Assembly (NCBI RefSeq): GCF_013141715.1
Contig: NZ_WHOA01000153.1
Location: forward strand, 1 to 39,856
Length of the DNA: 39,856 nucleotides
Direction: 5' to 3'
Source of the DNA: Paenibacillus phytorum
GTDB lineage: Bacteria; Bacillota; Bacilli; Paenibacillales; NBRC-103111
The notes beneath the pieces are model-generated. The model worked only from the letters and a program-made list of their open reading frames with translations. It made no database searches and was not told where the DNA came from. Shown in pieces: positions 33,576-39,856 of this stretch. Numbering within the stretch: the first letter of the stretch is position 1; every line of letters starts with the position of its first letter. A program made the translations under genes and the position numbers.

Positions 33576-33911
33576 TTGACCACCCCAGACCGCGGAGACC
33601 TGGTTTGGCTTGACTTTCACACTCAAGCTGGGCGAGAACATTCTGGTCGCCGTCCTGCAATCGTACTATCTGAAGCAGAGTTTAATGATCTGACTGGATT
33701 TGCACTTGTGTGTCCGATCACTAATCAAGCAAAGGACTACGCCTTTGAAGTTCCTCTTCCAGAAGGACTGCCGTTCACCGGTGTCGTCCTCACGGATCAG
33801 TTGATGAGCTTAGACGTAAAAAAGCGTAAACTCAAAGTCATTGGAAGCGTTTCGGTAGACTCCGATTTTATGAAATATATCCTCCGTAATACTCGATCCA
33901 TCTTAGCATAA
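33576..33911 (+). CDS. mazF: MazF/PemK-family toxin (endoribonuclease)
   Basis: This protein has 111 residues. It starts at TTG 33576 with AAGGAGA nine bases upstream. RGDLVWLDF, GRRPAIVLS, ALVCPITNQ and GVVLTDQL follow the order of the MazF fold, and its length equals E. coli MazF. MazF proteins cut mRNA at short sequences and are held inactive by a MazE antitoxin encoded directly upstream. Here only a degraded frame precedes it. Either the antitoxin lies elsewhere, or the toxin has lost activity in a way not visible, or it is poorly expressed. A strong terminator follows. Confidence 0.85.
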   Translation: MTTPDRGDLVWLDFHTQAGREHSGRRPAIVLSEAEFNDLTGFALVCPITNQAKDYAFEVPLPEGLPFTGVVLTDQLMSLDVKKRKLKVIGSVSVDSDFMKYILRNTRSILA

Positions 33912-33943
33912 GAAAAACCTTCAGAGTCTCGAGATTTTGTGAA

Positions 33944-33981
33944 GACAAAAGAAGGTGCCGCGGCAGCTTCTTTTGTCTTTT
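33944..33981 (+). terminator. Strong intrinsic terminator after mazF
   Basis: GACAAAAGAAG (33944-33954) pairs with CTTCTTTTGTC (33967-33977), and TGCC pairs with GGCA inside. TTTTG follows. It starts 32 bp after the mazF stop. Confidence 0.8.
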
Positions 33982-34635
33982 GTATGGACATGCTCATAAT
34001 TGGGTGTTTTGTGAACATCTGAAAAGGAGCTGCAACTGCCACCTTCGTCTATCTAATATAAAAATTCTTCTGCGTATTCGTAATAGTATTCGCACAAAAT
34101 TTCCGGATCCATTTTTCCCGAAGGATATTTTTTTATCCTTCGTTCCCTTTTTAATATATCTGTATTTTTATGCAGGAAAATGTATAATCCTATTTTTGAA
34201 ACAAAAACTACAACAAACTTTGAAACATTTACAGTTATTATTTATGAATGTGAATTGTAACTTGTTTTGTCGTTTAATTAGTATCGTTTAAGGTGCTTCT
34301 GTAAATAAAAAATAGCACATTTTGTAATATAAAATGTCGTTTATCGGTATTTTTGTAATGTTGAATGACAGTTTATTTGCATAACAAGTTTATTTCTGTT
34401 TTTGAAGCAAAAAAATAAGCAAATCACATGTAAGTGACCTACTTAACTACAGATTATTTTAAGTTGCTATATTAACTTTTGTAACCTTAATATTCTTTTG
34501 GTCAAAATAAATCGGGTTGAATTTTTCTTCGTACAATACCTTGTTAAACCCGAATAATGATTATTATTTGGATTTATAGAAAAATCATGCATGGGACACA
34601 TTCTCTGATTTACACATAATGGAATTTCCAGAAGT
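33982..34635. other. Long AT-rich gap without a recognisable gene
   Basis: Open frames here are short and have no protein-like pattern. A small hairpin, ACATTTT with AAAATGT, lies near 34317-34340, and TCGGGTT / AACCCGA (34512-34518, 34547-34553) is a weak inverted repeat that might end the germination operon transcribed towards it. I see no RNA gene. Confidence 0.45.
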
Positions 34636-34860
34636 TCAACCTCCCGTGATACTTTTTTGTATCGGCCCGAAGAATCGAATGAGAAGAGCGTGCGGGGTAG
34701 GCAGCAGGTCTTTTACATAAAGGACAAATACGTTATAGAAGAACGAGAACGCAATGAATCCGAATACCACCCATTTCGTTCGTGGTTTCTTCGTATTGCT
34801 TTTCAAATAGACCCATTCGATCCATGCAATCACGATGTAAGCTATCACCAGCAAAATCAT
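34636..34860 (-). CDS. Small membrane protein at the end of the germination operon
   Basis: This protein has 74 residues. Its ATG follows AAAGGGAAG. Two hydrophobic segments are visible (residues about 2-18 and 29-50), separated by a basic loop KSNTKKPRTK. It starts 31 bp after the GerB-type gene, on the same strand. Small two-helix proteins of this kind, sometimes called GerD- or GerQ-unrelated or gerX, accompany some gerA-type operons and may modulate the receptor. I do not recognise a named family. Confidence 0.7.
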   Translation of the reverse strand: MILLVIAYIVIAWIEWVYLKSNTKKPRTKWVVFGFIAFSFFYNVFVLYVKDLLPTPHALLIRFFGPIQKSITGG

Positions 34861-34891
34861 CCGTTTTCTTCCCTTTCATCAAATGGCTGCT

Positions 34892-35992
34892 CTATTCCTC
34901 CGCTGGGTCGTGTTCGCGAGGGCTCCGGTTATGCCGCCATAAACCCAACAAGTATAGAAGCAATAATAACTCGGTCAACAAGTGGAATACCGGCAAAGCT
35001 TTCTTCCCAAATTCCTGGTGTTCAGTTATGTTTTCAGCAATATGATTGGACATTCCGATCATCACCGCACCAATGGAAAAAGCAAGCGGCTTGCTGTGCT
35101 TCAACCCAAACATGTGTCCTATGCCGGAAATGGTGATATACAAAAAAATGCAGACTCTTATAAATAAGCTTGACATCGAAGTACCGATAAAAAACGGATC
35201 CATATTATCCAGGAAATCGCCTACCCGGATTGTACGGAACATTTCCATCATCGGATATGACAAATGAGCCGTCAAATTCACGCCGAAACACATGATGCAA
35301 ATCATATAAGTGAATATAACCAAGATCACTCCGCAGCCGCTTCCAATAGCCAAGGAACGGAACGTCTTTTCTTTGTTTTGCAGATGCGGATAAATAAAAA
35401 GCACCATGGACATATTGAAGAACCCTACGGTATTGATCGATCCTACCCATATTGGCTGAAGTTCCCAATGACGGATAAATGCCCCCGCCATCGGCCAAGC
35501 GAGCTCCTTTCCGAGCAGGAAGGGGGTCAGAAATACGACGACGGCCACAAAAAAAATTAATCCTGAGGCGGCGCGGAAAATGTTTTCGATCCCTGATCGG
35601 ACGGCCAATATGACGCTAAATCCAAATAACGAAGCGATGGCCCAATTGGGAGTGAGCGGCAAATATACGAGCGTCATAAAATCGCTCAGTTCCCGTATAA
35701 TACCCGCCCCGATGTACATGGAGTAAAATAAATAGATGAACATGAACAGCATATGCAGCCATCTCCCTATCAATTGCCCTCCGAAACGGGTAATAAATTC
35801 GTCAGGACGGCTGGAAGCCACTTTCAAGATGGGAAACATGAGCGCCAATGCGCCCGCCCAACCCGCGATCAGGCTTATCCAACCCGCATAGCCCGACCCT
35901 TGACTTATTCCGGTAATAAAAAACCCGATGCCTGGGCCGTAAAAGATCAATATTAAAAGCATGATCAATTGGGATTGGGAGATGCGTTCCAT
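34892..35992 (-). CDS. Spore germination receptor subunit B (GerAB/GerKB family permease)
   Basis: This protein has 366 residues, with about ten hydrophobic segments and the start MERISQSQLIMLLILIFYG, the usual opening of GerAB proteins. It belongs to the amino-acid/polyamine permease superfamily and binds the germinant in the spore inner membrane. AAGGAGG lies ahead of the ATG. It is the third gene of the operon, 28 bp after the GerC-type gene. Confidence 0.9.
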   Translation of the reverse strand: MERISQSQLIMLLILIFYGPGIGFFITGISQGSGYAGWISLIAGWAGALALMFPILKVASSRPDEFITRFGGQLIGRWLHMLFMFIYLFYSMYIGAGIIRELSDFMTLVYLPLTPNWAIASLFGFSVILAVRSGIENIFRAASGLIFFVAVVVFLTPFLLGKELAWPMAGAFIRHWELQPIWVGSINTVGFFNMSMVLFIYPHLQNKEKTFRSLAIGSGCGVILVIFTYMICIMCFGVNLTAHLSYPMMEMFRTIRVGDFLDNMDPFFIGTSMSSLFIRVCIFLYITISGIGHMFGLKHSKPLAFSIGAVMIGMSNHIAENITEHQEFGKKALPVFHLLTELLLLLYLLGLWRHNRSPREHDPAEE

Positions 35993-36020
35993 TCATGATT
36001 CCTCCTTGCAAAATCATTCG

Positions 36021-37241
36021 CTATTTTTTCTCTCCCTGCGGTTTACTGAGCTTCCAATAAGGGTTGCGCTCCGCTCCAAGACGTTGGATATGAGCGTCGG
36101 TCTCCGCTTTAAAATCGACATCGTTCATGTAATGACCATGCCAATCTGCTTTCCACCGTTTCCACACGGAAGGCTTATACCAATCCAAATAGTTGCCCAA
36201 TTGGCAAACGTCCGCCCCCATCCGCTGCGATTTCTCCAATACTCCGACAACACGATCTTTTAACTGATCGTTCAGCCTTGCCTCCAGCTTTTTGATTTGT
36301 GCAGGGCTTTGCAAATCAATGTCAGATGCGGAGGCAAGCACTTCAACTTGCGCATCTATCAGGATGCGGAATAAAACGCGATCCCCCCGGGTCTCCACCT
36401 TGATTTTGGATTTCACCTGGACGACTATTAAATCCACTGTTTTTCCGTCCGTAGGAGAGGCTACTGAAATGAGCCCATTCTCCAGGCGCCCCATGATCAA
36501 CAATGCGCCGCGCATTTGTGGAACATCATAGTAACCGATCAGCTTTTCGTCCTTGATCATGCCCGCCCCGTTGTTGATCACCCGTATGCCTGTTTTGCCT
36601 TTTTCACTGCCCATTGCTTCTTTCTCCACTTTCAATCGGCCGATAAGCCCATCACTCAAATCAGGCCCGCCAAGCAGCAGGTCTCTAACCTTCGCATCGA
36701 TAATGGACCGCTGGGCTGCCAATTCCCGCAGCATCTCCGACGGAAATCGCTCCGGTATGGGAATAATTCCTTCCATTGACGTTGTCTCCCCGGCGATTAG
36801 ATAGACAAAGGCTTTGGTATGAAACGATGGCTGCCGGAGGGCGAATTCCAGAATGGGCCGCAGTCCTCTTCTGGCCATCTTGTCGCCGACGAGTATAACT
36901 CGGGCATGGCCCCAATTGATCTGGCGCGAGAGATCGGATTGGATCTTTCGATAAGCTGCCGCAATCGATTCTCCTGTCTTCGTCACCGTCATGTAGGGGT
37001 TGCTGTCACTTCCTCCCCCAGCTCCTTTTTGAAGACTTGACATCCGGCTAGCCATTGGGAACCCCAGTGTCAGCTTAAACTCATCTTCCTTTTCCCCCGC
37101 ATCGACCATCATAGCCGTGACGAAAAGCCGGTCGTTGATTTCTACTCGCGACCAGCACCCCGAAAGAAGCATTGGGAGCATAACCAGGTAGACCCCTAAA
37201 CTGAGGCGATTGCGAAGGCCCAACAATAAGGATATTCGCAT
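36021..37241 (-). CDS. Spore germination receptor subunit C (GerAC/GerKC family lipoprotein)
   Basis: This protein has 406 residues. The signal peptide ends in the lipobox LLSGC, followed by WSRVEINDRLFVTAMMVD, the standard start of mature GerAC proteins. Further landmarks are the TGESIAAAYRKIQSDLSRQI and WGHARVILVG segments. Lipidation anchors it on the outer face of the spore inner membrane. It starts three bases after the GerA-type gene ends, with GGGAGGG as ribosome site. Confidence 0.92.
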   Translation of the reverse strand: MRISLLLGLRNRLSLGVYLVMLPMLLSGCWSRVEINDRLFVTAMMVDAGEKEDEFKLTLGFPMASRMSSLQKGAGGGSDSNPYMTVTKTGESIAAAYRKIQSDLSRQINWGHARVILVGDKMARRGLRPILEFALRQPSFHTKAFVYLIAGETTSMEGIIPIPERFPSEMLRELAAQRSIIDAKVRDLLLGGPDLSDGLIGRLKVEKEAMGSEKGKTGIRVINNGAGMIKDEKLIGYYDVPQMRGALLIMGRLENGLISVASPTDGKTVDLIVVQVKSKIKVETRGDRVLFRILIDAQVEVLASASDIDLQSPAQIKKLEARLNDQLKDRVVGVLEKSQRMGADVCQLGNYLDWYKPSVWKRWKADWHGHYMNDVDFKAETDAHIQRLGAERNPYWKLSKPQGEKK

Positions 37242-37244
37242 TGG

Positions 37245-38825
37245 TTAATCGCCCTCCCAGTCTTTGGGCACTTCCGGGCGATGCGTCACGGCTTGCCTTG
37301 TCCCGCCTTGGGTGCCGAAGAGTACTGGCCTGCTGCTCATCTTCCACCAAGGGGCCCTGACAATCACATCCTTCAATTCTTTAACGCGGAGCGGCACGGT
37401 CGGCGCCAAATAAGGCGTACCGAATGAACGAAGACCCAGCAGGTGCAAATAAATGATAAAGATCGATACGACAATACCGAACATACCGAACATTCCGGCG
37501 AGCAGCATGAACGGAAAGCGAAGCAGCCGGATTGTCAAGCCAAACGAGTAATTCGGAATGACGAAGGAAGCGATCCCGGTCAGCGAGACAATAATAACCA
37601 TAGGGGCTGATACGATACCAGCTTCTACGGCAGCTTGTCCGATGATAAGCGCTCCGATGATCGAGATCGTCTGCCCGATCGCCTTCGGAATCCGCAGCCC
37701 TCCTTCGCGCAAGGCTTCAAATGTAATTTCCATCAGCATCGCTTCAACGAAAGCGGGAAAGGGAATGCCCTCCCTTGCTGCCGCGACAGTAATGAGAAGA
37801 TTAGGCGGTAGCATCTCCGGGTGAAAGGTTATAACCGCGACATAAATAGAGGGAGACATCAGTGAGATAAGAAGAAAAAAGTAGCGAATCCAGCGGATCC
37901 AGGTTGCCGCAATATAACGCTCGTAGTAATCCTCTGCCGATTGCAGAAACATGAACATGGTAGCCGGCGCAAGAATAGGCATCGGCGTTCCGTCGACGAG
38001 TATGGCGATGCGGCCTTCCAAAAGCGCCGCTGAAACCGTATCCGGCCGTTCGGTGGTTTGCAGTTGAGGAAATGGCGAATAGGGATTGTCTTCAATGTAC
38101 TCTTCCAGGTAACTTGCAGCGAGCACGCCGTCAGTTTCGATTCGCCCGAGACGAAGCTTTACTTCATCGATGAGCTCTTTTTTACAAATGCCGTCGATAT
38201 AGACCAGCAAAACGTCTGTTTGAGTATAAGTACCGAATTTGAGCCGTTCCGTCTTCAATGCCGGATGCTTGATCCGGCGCCTGATCATCGTAATATTCGT
38301 CTCCAAATCTTCAACAAAGGACTCACGCGGCCCACGGATAACCGGTTCGTTGGTTGGTTCGGAGATCGCCCGCTTTTCGATCTTTCTAATAGGAAATATT
38401 TGAATGAATTTCAGCCCTTCAAGCAGCATCAGCATCTGCCCTTCAAGCAGCAACTGCAAGGCTTGCGTCAGGCTAAGCGTCTGCATGATGCTCGAGATCG
38501 GCAATCCGGGCAAACCGCTGATCCGTTCCGCCAACTCTGCCTCCGGCCGTTCCGTACCTAATTGCTGGAGGCCGTTTTCAACTATAATCTCGAATAACAT
38601 CCGGTCAACCATTCCTTGCAGAAAAACAACTGCTCCGGGAACACCCGATTCGGTCGTGAATTCCCGGAATACGACGTCCGAGCAGCGGTCAAGCTCGGTA
38701 CGAAGCCATGCCATTCGTTCCGCAAACGATTCAATCAACGGTTCTGGCGTAGCCGGGATATTGTCAACGATAGCCTGTAGTTTATTTTTCGGCTGTTTAT
38801 GTCTGAAAGCGGTCAACCAACGCAT
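37245..38825 (-). CDS. Spore germination receptor subunit A (GerAA/GerKA family)
   Basis: This protein has 526 residues from ATG 38825, which has AAAGAGGTG in front; the frame reaches 38855 without support. The N-terminal soluble half (to about 290) ends with RPDTVSAALLEGRIAILVDG, the most conserved GerA motif. Then follow the membrane half, with SPSIYVAVITFHPEMLPPNL and GQTISIIGALIIGQAAVEAG, and a short cytoplasmic tail. With subunits B and C it forms the germinant receptor. It is the first gene of the operon and is preceded by a sigma-G-like promoter. Confidence 0.93.
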   Translation of the reverse strand: MRWLTAFRHKQPKNKLQAIVDNIPATPEPLIESFAERMAWLRTELDRCSDVVFREFTTESGVPGAVVFLQGMVDRMLFEIIVENGLQQLGTERPEAELAERISGLPGLPISSIMQTLSLTQALQLLLEGQMLMLLEGLKFIQIFPIRKIEKRAISEPTNEPVIRGPRESFVEDLETNITMIRRRIKHPALKTERLKFGTYTQTDVLLVYIDGICKKELIDEVKLRLGRIETDGVLAASYLEEYIEDNPYSPFPQLQTTERPDTVSAALLEGRIAILVDGTPMPILAPATMFMFLQSAEDYYERYIAATWIRWIRYFFLLISLMSPSIYVAVITFHPEMLPPNLLITVAAAREGIPFPAFVEAMLMEITFEALREGGLRIPKAIGQTISIIGALIIGQAAVEAGIVSAPMVIIVSLTGIASFVIPNYSFGLTIRLLRFPFMLLAGMFGMFGIVVSIFIIYLHLLGLRSFGTPYLAPTVPLRVKELKDVIVRAPWWKMSSRPVLFGTQGGTRQAVTHRPEVPKDWEGD

Positions 38826-38877
38826 GATGAGGCACCTCTTTGTCGATGGCAACAATTACCTGTGCTTTGTTCCGCTT

Positions 38878-38908
38878 TATTATGCGCTACAACTGGGAGA
38901 GCTATCCA
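38878..38908 (-). promoter_or_regulatory. Candidate sigma-G (forespore) promoter of the germination operon
   Basis: On the minus strand TGGATA (38908-38903) is followed after 18 bases by CATAATA (38884-38878), about 50 bp ahead of the GerA-type start. This fits the B. subtilis forespore pattern GnATR, 18-base spacer, CATnnTA. Transcription in the forespore is known for gerA-type operons. Confidence 0.6.
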
Positions 38909-38928
38909 TAAATTATTAAGTAAGGTCT

Positions 38929-39426
38929 TTATACACAGGTATGACAATTCGAACCGTTGTCCCGATATTCCATTACAAATTTACTGAACGGAATGTCCAT
39001 TTCCTCTTTGAAAATTTTACTTAAAAAAGACGCATTCATAAAAAATGTTTCTGCAACCGTATTCAGATTTATGGATTCGTTATAATGTGCCTCCATATAT
39101 GCAACAATCTTCTCGATCACTTTTCGTTTCTTCTTCTTTTGTGTCTTATCCAAGTAAGCCATGAGTTTAAACAACGCTTCTTCAAACGCAATTAACTGTT
39201 CCATCGAAATTTCAACTTCACCTGATAATTCATAGATGTCCTCTAAGAAGACTTCCACTCGTAAGAAATCAACATCGGCTGCGCGTATTCTAAGCGGTTC
39301 GTAAGTTTGTTTAGACTTTTGAATAGCTAATAGACCTCGGATCCCTAAGTCTTGCTCTTCTCGATCCAATAACATTTCTTTCATTTTTCTCCCGATAGCA
39401 TTAACCTGACTAAAATGAAAACTCAT
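38929..39426 (-). pseudogene. Chimeric frame: unknown N-terminal part joined to an AraC-type HTH fragment
   Basis: This protein has 165 residues. The ATG overlaps the stop of the upstream gene as ATGA. Residues 1 to about 95 (MSFHFSQVNAIGRKMKEML...) form a helical, acidic segment I do not recognise. From about 100, RKVIEKIVAYMEAHYNESIN and SFLSKIFKEEMDIPFSKFV are the first HTH of a YesN/AraC regulator. This stops after one unit and ends in an unrelated tail, NGSNCHTCV. The whole looks like two gene pieces joined by deletion near 39130 and cut again at about 38960. Confidence 0.6.
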
Positions 39427-39825
39427 GATTGGGGAACCCCCATTCGGATGTAATTCATAATCAGCCTGTGCACCATACTGCGTCTTGAAGATTCATCCAA
39501 ATCAATAAATAATTTTTCAATTTTCCCCAAAATAAAATAACGTTGGCTTCGCATGCATGTAAACACCGGTGTCCTGATACTCAAGCCTTGGAAATGCATC
39601 TGGATTTAATTTATACTGCTGCAGCGCTTGTAGAAGAATCCTTGTATTCGATTCCGTTTCATTTTTAGCCTTGACCGCTCTTTTTCTTAACTCTGCACGC
39701 TGCTCCGGAGTAACAGGAAATTTCATATCTTTAATCTTATGGCTTGGTTCTTTACGTTTCTGTTTTTCTTGGTTTAGAAACTGGTTAACTTGTCGATTCT
39801 GAGAAATAAGCTCTGCATTTAGCAT
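39423..39825 (-). pseudogene. Gene of unknown function, frameshifted near its end
   Basis: The ATG at 39825 follows GGGAGAGAG. The first frame, 102 residues, contains MKFPVTPEQRAELRKRAVKA and LEYQDTGVYMHAKPT, a pattern I associate with Bacillus/Paenibacillus accessory elements but cannot name. It stops at about 39517. Moving one base at the CCCC run near 39525-39528 continues it as IEKLFIDLDESSRRSMVHRL and MNYIRMGVPQS, to a TGA at 39423 that overlaps the ATG of the next frame. The clean four-base overlap suggests a formerly intact two-gene unit. Confidence 0.6.
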
Positions 39826-39834
39826 CTCTCTCCC

Positions 39835-39856
39835 AAAAAAAAAAAAAAAACAAAAA
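39835..39856. other. Poly-A run at the window end
   Basis: The last 22 bases are A except for one C. This might be a natural homopolymer ahead of the last gene or a contig-end artefact. Confidence 0.5.

Noticed and set aside
33843..33856. cre-like GGAAGCGTTTCGG in the mazF coding region
   Set aside because: It lies inside the 3' half of a gene and agrees poorly at the ends; probably chance.
33980..34291. 103-residue plus-strand frame after mazF
   Set aside because: It begins inside the terminator tail, has no ribosome site and shows AT-driven composition without protein-like pattern.

Overview
The window looks like chromosomal DNA of an endospore-forming Firmicute, most probably Paenibacillus or a close relative. 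The evidence is a GerA-type spore-germination operon, a YesM/YesN two-component pair beside LplB/YtcP-type sugar permeases, strong AGGAGG-like ribosome binding sites, TTG starts and a CcpA-type cre site.

Left edge (1-2.65 kb): the start of an IS6-family transposase running off the window, a PAF-acetylhydrolase-like alpha/beta hydrolase broken by a frameshift, and a decayed IS3-family orfA behind a long perfect hairpin.

Central block (2.65-26.2 kb): about 24 kb entirely on the minus strand, forming a sialic-acid / sialoglycan utilisation locus. In transcription order it holds nanA, a truncated SGNH hydrolase, a sugar ABC importer (binding lipoprotein plus two permeases), nanE, nanK, an RpiR-type regulator, a YhcH/NanQ-like protein, two tandem Gfo/Idh oxidoreductases, a YesN/YesM pair, a second importer of LplB-YtcP-LplA type, two sialidase-family proteins, and a large protein joining a GH123-type (DUF4091) hexosaminidase to a sialidase-like beta-propeller. 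None of the three hydrolases has a visible signal peptide. The inferred pathway is uptake of sialylated oligosaccharide by the LplA-type importer, cytoplasmic removal of sialic acid and GalNAc, then NanA/NanK/NanE conversion to GlcNAc-6-P. NanQ and the Gfo/Idh pair may handle anomers or 2,7-anhydro-sialic acid. NagA, NagB and the importer ATPase are not encoded here.

AT-rich insert (26.3-32.9 kb): a dehydrogenase fragment, a repeat-rich gap, a 5'-truncated urea transporter, and a complete urease operon ureABCEFGD on the minus strand. Its base composition is visibly lower in GC than either flank, which suggests acquisition. Next come a decayed serine recombinase and a MazF-type toxin without a convincing antitoxin.

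Right part (34.6-39.8 kb): a germination operon (GerA-, GerC-, GerB-type subunits and a small membrane protein) behind a good sigma-G-like promoter, then a chimeric AraC fragment and a frameshifted gene of unknown function, ending in a poly-A run. No tRNA, rRNA or CRISPR array was seen.
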